Below, one piece after another: positions 15,179 through 22,779 of a DNA stretch of 23,311 nucleotides (positions are counted from its first letter, which is position 1; each line of letters starts with the position of its first letter). The notes beneath the pieces were generated by a model that was not told the DNA's origin, did not search any database, and was given only the letters and a program-made list of their open reading frames with translations. The stretch spans positions 1 to 23,311 of the forward strand of contig SXQV01000157.1 of NCBI GenBank assembly GCA_005792805.1. The letters run 5' to 3'. A program made the position numbers and the translations under genes. Source of the stretch: Methylococcaceae bacterium (GTDB lineage: Bacteria; Pseudomonadota; Gammaproteobacteria; Methylococcales; Methylococcaceae).

Positions 15179-16459
15179 ATGAAAATCCTCATTGTCGGCG
15201 GCGGTGGCCGCGAACATGCCTTGGCCTGGAAGACCGCCCAGTCACCGCTGGCGGATAAAGTCTACGTCGCACCCGGCAATGCCGGGACGGCACTGGAACC
15301 TCATCTGAAGAACGTCAAAATCGCGGCAGCCGATGTCCAGGGACTGCTGGCCTTCGCACTTCGCGAAAGCATCGATCTGACCATAGTCGGCCCGGAAGCC
15401 CCTCTGGTGCTGGGGATTGTCGATACCTTCCGGGCAGCGGGCCTCAAGTGCTATGGCCCGACGCAAGCCGCCGCACAACTGGAAGGCTCCAAGGCTTTCT
15501 GCAAGGATTTCCTCGCACGCCACCACATCCCGACGGCGGACTATCAAACCTTCACCGACATTGAGTCGGCCATCGCTTACATCGGTCAAAAAGGGGCCCC
15601 GATTGTGGTAAAGGCGGATGGGCTTGCCGCCGGCAAGGTGGTAGTGGTCGCACAAACTGAAGAGGAGGCTCTCAGCGCCGTGCGCGACATGCTGGGTGGC
15701 AACGCCTTCGGTGCGGCAGGTCATCGGGTAGTCATTGAAGAATTCCTGCAAGGCGAGGAAGCCAGTTTCATTGTCATGGCCGATGGCGAGCACGCGCTAG
15801 CCATGGCCAGTTCCCAAGACCACAAGGCTCGCGATGATGGCGATACCGGCCCCAATACTGGCGGCATGGGTGCCTACTCGCCGGCCCCGGTAGTGACACC
15901 CACCGTTCATGCCCGTGCCATGGAGGAGGTGATTCTGCCGACCCTACGCGGCATGGCGGCGGATGGCATCCCCTATACTGGCTTTCTTTATGCCGGACTG
16001 ATGGTCGCTCCGGATGGGACGATTAAGGTGCTGGAATTCAATTGCCGCTTTGGCGACCCCGAAACGCAGCCCATCATGATGCGCCTTAAAAGTGACCTGC
16101 CAGTGCTGTGTCTGAAGGCGCTGGATGGCAAGCTCGACGCAATGGAAACGGAATGGGACCCCCGGCCCGCACTCGGCGTCGTCATGGCGGCCGGCGGCTA
16201 TCCGAATGATTATGCCAGGGGCGACCTCATCGAAGGCTTGCCGGAAAGTGAAACAGCGGATGTGAAGGTTTTTCATGCCGGCACGGCATTGGACAATGGT
16301 GCCGCCATCACGGCGGGTGGCCGGGTTCTCTGTGTCAGCGCACTGGGCGACACGGTGGCCGAGGCACAGAAGAAGGCCTACGAACAAGTGCATCGCATCC
16401 AATGGCGCGGCGCGTTTTACCGCAAGGATATCGGGCACCGGGCCATTACACGAGACTGA
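15179..16459 (+). CDS. purD: Phosphoribosylamine-glycine ligase (GAR synthetase)
   Basis: PurD joins phosphoribosylamine and glycine using ATP in the second step of purine synthesis. The 426-residue protein begins with the family motif MKILIVGGGGREHALAWK and continues with VGPEAPLVLG, the ATP-grasp segments PIVVKADGLAAGKVVVVA and EEFLQGEEASF, the signature FNCRFGDPETQP and a C-terminal VMAAGGYP. I chose ATG 15179 because the N-terminal domain starts there; a frame open back to TTG 15095 adds only unrelated residues. There is no clear ribosome-binding site. purH, its frequent neighbour, is absent here; moxR follows after 85 bases. Confidence 0.96.
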   Translation: MKILIVGGGGREHALAWKTAQSPLADKVYVAPGNAGTALEPHLKNVKIAAADVQGLLAFALRESIDLTIVGPEAPLVLGIVDTFRAAGLKCYGPTQAAAQLEGSKAFCKDFLARHHIPTADYQTFTDIESAIAYIGQKGAPIVVKADGLAAGKVVVVAQTEEEALSAVRDMLGGNAFGAAGHRVVIEEFLQGEEASFIVMADGEHALAMASSQDHKARDDGDTGPNTGGMGAYSPAPVVTPTVHARAMEEVILPTLRGMAADGIPYTGFLYAGLMVAPDGTIKVLEFNCRFGDPETQPIMMRLKSDLPVLCLKALDGKLDAMETEWDPRPALGVVMAAGGYPNDYARGDLIEGLPESETADVKVFHAGTALDNGAAITAGGRVLCVSALGDTVAEAQKKAYEQVHRIQWRGAFYRKDIGHRAITRD

Positions 16460-16544
16460 GCCACCGCCCATACCTTGCCATCACACTGAGTGCGGCTATC
16501 GAAACGGCTCACTCGAAACCCGTGTAACCCTGCGAACCGTTGAC

Positions 16545-17549
16545 ATGACCTCTGAAAATCAAGCCACCGAAAAAACCCTGACCGACAATCAAGCTCAACT
16601 GCTACGCCTTCGCGACTATGTCTCAAGTCAGGTCCTGGGCCAGGAACGTCTGGTCGAGCGCATGCTGGTTGCCTTGCTGGCCGACGGTCATATCCTGGTC
16701 GAAGGGGCGCCCGGACTGGCCAAAACTCGCGCCATCAATGTACTGAGTCGTGGTATCGAGGGCGACTTTCACCGCATCCAGTTCACCCCGGACTTGCTGC
16801 CGGCCGATCTGACCGGCACGGAGATCTATCGTCCCCAGGAAGGCTCCTTCCATTTTCAGAGTGGGCCGCTGTTCCACAATCTGGTACTGGCTGACGAAAT
16901 CAATCGCTCCCCCGCCAAGGTTCAGTCGGCGCTACTGGAGGCAATGGCGGAACGGCAGATTACCGTGGGCCGTGTCACCTACAAGCTCCCCGAACTGTTC
17001 ATGGTCATGGCGACCCAAAACCCCATTGAACAGGAAGGGACTTACCCCCTGCCAGAAGCCCAGCTGGACCGGTTCATGCTGTTCATCCGCATCGGCTACC
17101 CGGATGCCAGCCACGAACGCGCCATCCTGCGACTGGTGCGCGAGGAAGCCAAGAGCGGCAAATCCGTCACCGAACAGCCATTCACACCCATCCCGCAAAG
17201 CACGCTGTTTGCCGCCCGCAAGGAAATACTGGATCTTTACCTTGCGGAATCCCTTGAGGAATACTTACTGCAACTCGTCCTGGCCACGCGCAACCCGGCG
17301 GCCTACGATGCCGACCTGGGGCGCTGGCTGCAATACGGTGCCAGTCCGCGTGCCACCATTGCCCTGGATCGCTGCGCCCGCGCCCGCGCCTGGCTCAATG
17401 GCCGGGACTTTGTAATTCCGGAAGACATACAATCGATAGCACCGGATGTCCTGCGTCACCGCCTCATTCTCAGCTATGAAGCCGAGGCCGATGGTGTTGA
17501 CACGGATCGCGTCATCAACGAGCTGCTGCGACGGGTTGCCGTTCCCTGA
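16545..17549 (+). CDS. MoxR-family AAA+ ATPase
   Basis: The 334-residue protein is a MoxR-type AAA+ ATPase. The order is typical: QVLGQERLVERML, Walker A GAPGLAKTR, RIQFTPDLLPADLTG, Walker B NLVLADEINRSPAKVQSALLEAM, sensor-1 ATQNPIEQEGTYPLPEAQLDRF, and a sensor-2 region with GASPRATIAL before the lid. MoxR proteins act as chaperone-like ATPases that help mature or activate partner complexes, usually with DUF58 and von Willebrand A-domain proteins encoded next door. No such partner is seen here: purD is upstream and pyrE downstream. The open frame extends upstream to an ATG inside purD; I chose ATG 16545 because similarity begins after it. TTGCCA at 16475-16480 could be a -35, but no good -10 follows. 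Confidence 0.92.
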   Translation: MTSENQATEKTLTDNQAQLLRLRDYVSSQVLGQERLVERMLVALLADGHILVEGAPGLAKTRAINVLSRGIEGDFHRIQFTPDLLPADLTGTEIYRPQEGSFHFQSGPLFHNLVLADEINRSPAKVQSALLEAMAERQITVGRVTYKLPELFMVMATQNPIEQEGTYPLPEAQLDRFMLFIRIGYPDASHERAILRLVREEAKSGKSVTEQPFTPIPQSTLFAARKEILDLYLAESLEEYLLQLVLATRNPAAYDADLGRWLQYGASPRATIALDRCARARAWLNGRDFVIPEDIQSIAPDVLRHRLILSYEAEADGVDTDRVINELLRRVAVP

Positions 17550-17590
17550 CCGAACCAGCCACAGCGGTCCCCTGGCCAGAGAGTCTTAAC

Positions 17591-18235
17591 ATGCAAAGCT
17601 ATCAGCACGATTTCATCCGCTACGCCATCGAATGCAACGTGCTTCGCTTTGGCGACTTCACGCTGAAATCAGGCCGGCGCAGCCCCTATTTCTTCAACAC
17701 GGGCCTGTTTGATACTGGCGCAAGGCTGGATCGGCTCGGACAATTTTATGCTGAAGCCCTCCTGGCCGAAGCAATCAGGGCAGATGTCTTATACGGCCCT
17801 GCTTACAAGGGCATCCCCCTCGCCTGCACAACCGCCATCGCCCTGTCACGAAAAACCGGGCAGGAAATCCCCTTCGCCTTTAACCGCAAGGAAGCCAAAG
17901 ATCATGGCGAGGGGGGCACCATTGTCGGCTCACCACTCAGGGGCGACGTACTCATCCTGGACGATGTCATCACGGCGGGTACTTCGGTGCGGGAGTCAGT
18001 AGAAATAATCCGTACAGCCGGCGCGCACCCCTGTGGAGTCATGATCGCGCTGGATCGACAGGAAAAAGGGCAAGGCCAGCGCTCTGCCGTTGAAGAAGTC
18101 TCAGCCCTGTTCCAAACGCCGGTGCATAGCATTATTGGTCTGAGCGACATCATTGAATATCTCGAAACCAGCGGCAGGCGGACCGAACTCGAAGCAATTC
18201 GGCAATATCAATCCAGCGGTGGAGAGGCTCCTTGA
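17591..18235 (+). CDS. pyrE: Orotate phosphoribosyltransferase
   Basis: PyrE makes orotidine 5'-phosphate from orotate and PRPP in pyrimidine synthesis, in the cytoplasm. The 214-residue protein has the normal length and motifs: FTLKSGRRSPYFFNTG, YGPAYKGIPLA, the flexible catalytic loop FNRKEAKDHGEGG, and the PRPP-binding motif VLILDDVITAGTS at 120-132. AGAGAG upstream of ATG 17591 is the ribosome-binding site. The 3' end contains the ribosome-binding site and TTG start of the next gene. PyrE near argB, dut and coaBC resembles the arrangement known from Pseudomonas. Confidence 0.97.
   Translation: MQSYQHDFIRYAIECNVLRFGDFTLKSGRRSPYFFNTGLFDTGARLDRLGQFYAEALLAEAIRADVLYGPAYKGIPLACTTAIALSRKTGQEIPFAFNRKEAKDHGEGGTIVGSPLRGDVLILDDVITAGTSVRESVEIIRTAGAHPCGVMIALDRQEKGQGQRSAVEEVSALFQTPVHSIIGLSDIIEYLETSGRRTELEAIRQYQSSGGEAP
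18221..18227 (+). promoter_or_regulatory. Strong ribosome-binding site inside pyrE for the TTG start of the DUF4124 gene
   Basis: GGAGAGG lies four bases before TTG 18232. It is the best Shine-Dalgarno match in the area and justifies a TTG start that overlaps the pyrE stop (TTGA). Confidence 0.65.
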
Positions 18236-19278
18236 GCAGTGGCTTGCTTGCTTGCCTGCTGACGGCCGGGCTCCTCACCACGACCGTCCACGCCGACACC
18301 TTTCGCTGGGTCGACGAGAAAGGCACGGTCCACTACTCGGATCAGGTACCCCCTGAGCAGGCCAAGACCCGGCATTCAAAATTGAGTGCACGAGGATTTG
18401 AGGTCGAGACCGTGGAAGCACCGAAAACGCCAGAACAGGTGGAACGGGAACAATTACTGAAACAATTGCGCACCCAACAGGAAAAAGTGCTCAATGAACA
18501 GCGGGATCAGGACCAAGCGCTCATGCGCACTTACCGCAGCACGGAAGAAATCCTGACCGCCCTGAAGGTCAAGCTGGACAGCCTTGAAAGCAACATCCGA
18601 ATGACTCAGGCCAGCATTGACCGCGATACACAAAGTCTTGCAACCCATGAAAAACGGGCTGGGGAATCCGTCAGCAAAGGACAGCCGGTCTCGCAAGCCA
18701 CACACGACTCCATCGCCGCCCTCAGGAAGCGAATGACCGCCTATCAAAACCAGATCCAGCGTACCGAAAACGAAAAACTGGCCACGTCGGACCGGTTTGG
18801 TCGCGATATGAAACGGTTTCTGGCCATCAAGGCAATGCAGGATCGGAATGAAAACCCGAATGTCGACTGGACGCGCAGCGTGGCCAAAGCCATGGGTAAT
18901 GGTCCTGGCGACATCATCAGCGTCGTGGAGTGCGAGGGGAAAAGCCAGTGCGATCACTACTGGGCTTTGGCGGGCGACTATCTACGCCGAAAGTCCGGGT
19001 ATCACGTCGCTGTGGAGACAGAGAAAATCCTGCAGACGCCCTACCCCAGAAACGATACCGACTTCGGCATCACCATTACCCGGCTGACGGGCAAAACAAA
19101 TTTCCTGATCTTCATGGACGTCATCTGCCGCCCCACCAGCGTCGGGGAACAACTCTGTAAGGGCGAGCGAGTAAGGGAAGTTCATGAAGGGTTTCAAAGG
19201 TCGGTGCTGGGCGCATTACCCGATACCGGGCCACCACCTCAGTCCCAGCCACGTTCCACCCGCACTGATCCAGACTGA
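18232..19278 (+). CDS. DUF4124 domain protein with coiled coil and an uncharacterised C-terminal domain
   Basis: The 348-residue protein has a signal peptide ending near TTVHA (residue 21). A DUF4124 domain follows at about 22-60, with the typical FRWVDEKGTVHYSDQVPP. A long charged coiled coil runs about 65-205. A C-terminal globular part of about 120 residues contains four cysteines in two pairs (VECEGKSQC and ICRPTSVGEQLC), which could form disulfides in the periplasm. The last 25 residues are Pro/Ser/Arg-rich. Function is unknown; an envelope or periplasmic role is inferred. The TTG start overlaps the pyrE stop and has a strong GGAGAGG site, so translation is coupled to pyrE. The stop lies two bases from that of convergent argB, leaving no room for a terminator between them. 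Confidence 0.85.
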   Translation: MSSGLLACLLTAGLLTTTVHADTFRWVDEKGTVHYSDQVPPEQAKTRHSKLSARGFEVETVEAPKTPEQVEREQLLKQLRTQQEKVLNEQRDQDQALMRTYRSTEEILTALKVKLDSLESNIRMTQASIDRDTQSLATHEKRAGESVSKGQPVSQATHDSIAALRKRMTAYQNQIQRTENEKLATSDRFGRDMKRFLAIKAMQDRNENPNVDWTRSVAKAMGNGPGDIISVVECEGKSQCDHYWALAGDYLRRKSGYHVAVETEKILQTPYPRNDTDFGITITRLTGKTNFLIFMDVICRPTSVGEQLCKGERVREVHEGFQRSVLGALPDTGPPPQSQPRSTRTDPD

Positions 19279-19280
19279 AA

Positions 19281-20231
19281 TCAGACCCAGGCGGAAACGG
19301 TACCAATCCGCGATGGCATCAGCAGCGTGCCGATGCCCCGGTCGGTCAGCAGTTCCAGCAGCACCGCATGCTCGATGCGCCCATCAATGATGTGCACACT
19401 TTTGACGCCGCCTTTCAGGGCATCAGTGGCGCAGCCAACTTTCGGAATCATGCCGCCGCTGATGGTGCCATCTGCAATCAGATCGTCCACTTCGGCCAGT
19501 GACAGTCCTGTTAGCAACGCCCCATGCTTATCCAGAATGCCCGCCGTGTTGGTCAACAACATGAGCTTTTCGGCCTGCAACACTTCGGCCATCTTGCCAG
19601 CAACCAGATCGGCATTGATGTTGTAGGAAAAACCGTCATCCCCCACGCCAATGGGGGCAATGACTGGAATGAAATCACTTTGCACCAGCGTGTTAACGAT
19701 ACTCGGGTCGATGCTACGCACCCGCCCCACATGGCCGAGATCGATGATTTCCGGCTCGTCGGTTTCCGCTGAACGCTGGGTCACGGAGATTTTCTCGGCG
19801 CGCACCAGGTCGCCGTCCTTGCCGGTCAGACCCACCGCCGCCCCGCCATGCTGATTGATGAGATTGACGATCTCCTTGTTGACCAGCCCTCCCAGCACCA
19901 TCTCCACCACGTCCATGGTCTCGGCATCCGTGACTCGCAGACCCTGAACGAAGTGACTGGTTTTGCCGAGCCGCTGCAGCAGATTACCGATCTGCGGTCC
20001 ACCGCCATGCACCACCACGGGGTTGATACCGACCAGCTTCAGCAGCACGATGTCCCGTGCGAAGCTGTGCTTGAGGTGATCTTCTGTCATGGCATTGCCG
20101 CCATACTTGACGACCAGCGTCTTGCCCTTGAAACGCTTGATGTAGGGCAGCGCCTCAATCAGGACATGCGCAATGCGGGACGCGGATTCGTTTTCCAAAG
20201 CAGCTTGTTTATGCACGGATTGCAGACTCAC
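19281..20231 (-). CDS. argB: Acetylglutamate kinase
   Basis: ArgB phosphorylates N-acetylglutamate, the second step of arginine synthesis, in the cytoplasm. The 316-residue protein shows the amino acid kinase motifs VVKYGGNAM (catalytic lysine), VVHGGGPQIG, NINADLVAGKMAEVL and GGMIPKV. The N-terminal helix before the kinase fold (SASRIAHVLIEALPYIKRF) is the extension that makes hexameric, arginine-inhibited enzymes, so feedback control by arginine is likely. No ATG is available; the start is GTG 20231, or possibly GTG 20213, which has AAGGTGAG upstream. It follows dut after 39 bases as the last gene of coaBC-dut-argB. Confidence 0.95.
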   Translation of the reverse strand: MSLQSVHKQAALENESASRIAHVLIEALPYIKRFKGKTLVVKYGGNAMTEDHLKHSFARDIVLLKLVGINPVVVHGGGPQIGNLLQRLGKTSHFVQGLRVTDAETMDVVEMVLGGLVNKEIVNLINQHGGAAVGLTGKDGDLVRAEKISVTQRSAETDEPEIIDLGHVGRVRSIDPSIVNTLVQSDFIPVIAPIGVGDDGFSYNINADLVAGKMAEVLQAEKLMLLTNTAGILDKHGALLTGLSLAEVDDLIADGTISGGMIPKVGCATDALKGGVKSVHIIDGRIEHAVLLELLTDRGIGTLLMPSRIGTVSAWV

Positions 20232-20270
20232 CTTGATGATTGAAAAAATGCGGTGTGGACTTGCGGGACG

Positions 20271-20726
20271 TTACTGATGGCCGGTATGACCAAAGCCGCC
20301 GTGGGCGCGCTGACTCTCGGTAAACGCATCGACCTTTTCAAACTGAACCTGCACCACCGGCACAAACACCATTTGCGCGATACGGTCGCCCACACCAATC
20401 GAAAACGCCTCCTGACCCCGATTCCAGCAGGAGACGAATACCTGCCCCTGATAATCCGAATCGATCAGCCCCACCAGATTACCGAGCACGATGCCATGCT
20501 TGTGCCCCAAACCCGAACGCGGCAACAACACCGCCGCCAGCCGCCCGTCATCAATATGGATCGCCAAACCTGTCGGGATTAAATGCGTTGCACCGGGCTG
20601 GATCGTCAACGGCTGATCCAGGCAGGCGCGGAGATCCAGACCCGCCGAGCCGGGGGTCGCATATTCCGGCAAGGGGATTACCTTGCCCAAGCGGTCGTCA
20701 AGAATTTTTAACTGGATGTTGTGCAT
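20271..20726 (-). CDS. dut: Deoxyuridine 5'-triphosphate nucleotidohydrolase (dUTPase)
   Basis: Dut hydrolyses dUTP to dUMP and diphosphate, keeping uracil out of DNA and feeding dTMP synthesis. The 151-residue protein is a standard trimeric dUTPase with the five motifs visible: GSAGLDLRA, LLPRSGLGHKHG, GNLVGLIDSDYQGQ, GDRIAQMVFVPV and the C-terminal AHGGFGHTGH that closes over the substrate. The start ATG 20726 lies 29 bases inside the 3' end of coaBC, as expected for a coupled pair; coaBC-dut is a widely conserved order in gammaproteobacteria. Confidence 0.96.
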   Translation of the reverse strand: MHNIQLKILDDRLGKVIPLPEYATPGSAGLDLRACLDQPLTIQPGATHLIPTGLAIHIDDGRLAAVLLPRSGLGHKHGIVLGNLVGLIDSDYQGQVFVSCWNRGQEAFSIGVGDRIAQMVFVPVVQVQFEKVDAFTESQRAHGGFGHTGHQ

Positions 20727-21912
20727 GGTAACGATCTGCGATGAGCGTCAAAAGTTGAGTAGCAAGTTTCGATTTCGGTGCGGTTGGCAGGCGCGTTTCG
20801 CCACCCGGCCAGCAAACGTACAGAGCGTTATCGTCCACCTCAAAGCCCACACCGGCCCCCACCTGATTGGCGGCCACCATATCGAGTGACTTGCCGAGCA
20901 GTTTGCCTTGAGCAGAGGTTTCGAGACTTTGGGTTTCGGCGGCAAAGCCGACGGTAAAGGGACGGGACGCCGTCAATGCGGCGACTGCGGCCAAAATATC
21001 CGGGGTTTTGACCAGATTCAGCGTCAGGGAACTGGCATCTTTTTTAATTTTATGCGGCGCGGTCTCCGGAGCATAGTCGGCCACCGCAGCGGCACCGATG
21101 TAGATATCGGCGTGGCCGGCCCGCGCCAACACGGCCTCGTACATGTCGGCGGCACTCTGGACCTGCGCCACCTCGACACCAGATGGAGGCACCAGAGCCG
21201 TCGGACCACTGACGAGAACCACCGTCGCCCCCTGCATAACCGCAGACTGCGCCAGAGCGTAGCCCATCTTGCCGGAGCTGCGATTACTGAGATAACGGAC
21301 CGGGTCAATCGCCTCACGGGTCGGTCCGGCACTGATCAGAATCCGCAGCCCCGCCAGCGATCCTGCGCCTGACCGACTGGCCAGCGCCGCCACAATGGCA
21401 GCCGGCTCCAGCAGGCGGCCGGGCCCCGTCTCCCCGCAGGCCTGCACGCCCTCGGCAGGGCCCAGCAGGCAAACGCCCCTCGCCTTGAGAACCGCAACAT
21501 TGTCCTGGGTAGCCAGATTCAGCCACATGGCCTGATTCATTGCCGGTGCCAGCACCAGCGGTGCCGTCGCTGCCAGACAGACGGTCGTCAGCAAATCATC
21601 CGCCAGCCCGGCACGCAATCTGGCCATGACATCCGCTGAAGCCGGCGCGATTAAAACCACCTCTGCCCACCGCGCCAGATGAATGTGTCCCATCGCGGAT
21701 TCCTCGGCGGCATCAAGCAAATCGAGATGTACCGGATGCCCCGACAGCGACTGAAACGTCAGCGGCGTAACAAACTCCGTCGCCGCCCGGGTCATGATGA
21801 CCCGCACCTCAGCCCCTGCCCCCCGCAGCTGGCGTACCAGTTCGGCGGCCTTGTAGGCGGCAATACCCCCCGTAACACCAAGCAGAATCTTCTTGCCGGT
21901 TAATGCATTCAA
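20698..21912 (-). CDS. coaBC: Bifunctional phosphopantothenoylcysteine decarboxylase / phosphopantothenate-cysteine ligase
   Basis: CoaBC joins 4'-phosphopantothenate to cysteine (CoaB half) and decarboxylates the product to phosphopantetheine (CoaC half, with FMN) in coenzyme A synthesis. The N-terminal flavoprotein domain shows LLGVTGGIAAYKA, the active-site MGHIHLARWAEVVLIAPASADVM region, APAMNQAMW and QACGETGPGRLLEP. The C-terminal ligase domain shows GPTREAIDPVRYLSNRSSGKMG, AAVADYAP, KIKKD and FAAETQ. I chose the TTG start at 21912, giving 404 residues, because the conserved fold starts directly after it. The frame stays open to 22086, but that would overlap divergent radC and add 58 unrelated residues. 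No ATG in frame fits, and the ribosome-binding site is poor. Confidence 0.93.
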   Translation of the reverse strand: MNALTGKKILLGVTGGIAAYKAAELVRQLRGAGAEVRVIMTRAATEFVTPLTFQSLSGHPVHLDLLDAAEESAMGHIHLARWAEVVLIAPASADVMARLRAGLADDLLTTVCLAATAPLVLAPAMNQAMWLNLATQDNVAVLKARGVCLLGPAEGVQACGETGPGRLLEPAAIVAALASRSGAGSLAGLRILISAGPTREAIDPVRYLSNRSSGKMGYALAQSAVMQGATVVLVSGPTALVPPSGVEVAQVQSAADMYEAVLARAGHADIYIGAAAVADYAPETAPHKIKKDASSLTLNLVKTPDILAAVAALTASRPFTVGFAAETQSLETSAQGKLLGKSLDMVAANQVGAGVGFEVDDNALYVCWPGGETRLPTAPKSKLATQLLTLIADRYHAQHPVKNS

Positions 21913-21945
21913 TCGGTTAGCCCAGAAACGATGAGAAAGGCCGGG

Positions 21946-21951
21946 ATTATG
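21946..21951 (-). promoter_or_regulatory. Candidate -10 box (CATAAT) for coaBC
   Basis: On the minus strand CATAAT, five of six to TATAAT, lies 34 bases upstream of the proposed coaBC start in the 108-base divergent gap to radC. The -35 region is weak, so the call is tentative. Confidence 0.3.
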
Positions 21952-22020
21952 GCAAGTTTGCGCCGGAGCTTCTATGCTTGCCCACCTCAGAAATGAAAAT
22001 GCCGATACGGGGAACCGACC

Positions 22021-22698
22021 ATGCCAATTACTGACTGGCCTGATGATGAGCGACCACGAGAAAAACTGATGGCTCGTGGCGCGCACTCTCTCTCGGATGC
22101 CGAATTGCTGGCGATTTTTCTCCGCACCGGCCTCCCCGGCAAAACGGCGGTGGATCTGGCCCGCGATCTTTTACAGGATTTCGGTTCCCTGCGCGCCCTG
22201 CTGGAAAGTGATTTCGACCGATTCCGGCAAAGTCGTGGACTCGGGATGGCCAAATATGTCCAGCTCCAGGCCGTGATGGAAATGGCCCGGCGTCATCTCA
22301 AGGAAACGCTACAGCGTAGCAATGCCCTGACCAGCCCGGAGTTGACCCGTCAATACCTCGCCGCGCAGATGCGCGCCTATCCCCACGAGGTATTCGCCTG
22401 CCTGCTACTGGACAACCAGCATCGGGTGATCGAGTTTCGTGAACTGTTCCGTGGCACCATCGACGGTGCCAGCGTGTATCCACGCGAAGTGGTCAAAACC
22501 GCTCTGGCCTACAACGCCGCCGCAGTCATCCTTGCCCACAATCACCCCTCCGGCATCGCCGAACCCAGCGAGGCTGATCGACTTATTACCCAACGGCTCA
22601 AACAGGCGCTGAATCTGGTTGATATCCGCGTGCTGGATCACTTCATCGTCGGTGATGGTGATCATGCCTATTCCTTTGCTGAAAACGGATTACTGTGA
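22021..22698 (+). CDS. radC: RadC-family JAB/MPN domain protein
   Basis: The 225-residue protein has the usual RadC plan: an N-terminal helix-hairpin-helix part (LSDAELLAIFLRTG and RGLGMAKYVQLQAVMEM) and a C-terminal JAB1/MPN metalloprotease-like domain with the zinc motif HNHPSG-x4-S-x2-D (HNHPSGIAEPSEAD). The name came from a supposed role in DNA repair that was later withdrawn; the biochemical function remains unknown. Chromosomal radC commonly lies divergent from coaBC, as it does here, so this copy is the housekeeping type rather than the mobile-element type. GGGGA upstream supports ATG 22021. Confidence 0.95.
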   Translation: MPITDWPDDERPREKLMARGAHSLSDAELLAIFLRTGLPGKTAVDLARDLLQDFGSLRALLESDFDRFRQSRGLGMAKYVQLQAVMEMARRHLKETLQRSNALTSPELTRQYLAAQMRAYPHEVFACLLLDNQHRVIEFRELFRGTIDGASVYPREVVKTALAYNAAAVILAHNHPSGIAEPSEADRLITQRLKQALNLVDIRVLDHFIVGDGDHAYSFAENGLL

Positions 22699-22779
22699 TG
22701 ATCCTGGCTTGCACCGCCGAACTATCGTGATACCCTCCCGGCAGCACCCTCTGGCTTGATTAAACACAAAGAGGATCTC

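Noticed and set aside
15242..15793. 183-codon open frame on the minus strand
   Set aside because: Antisense to purD with no motif of its own.
16275..16544. N-terminal extension of the MoxR gene
   Set aside because: The upstream ATG is inside purD in another frame, and the added residues show no MoxR similarity.
21913..22086. N-terminal extension of coaBC
   Set aside because: It would overlap divergent radC and adds residues absent from the CoaBC family.
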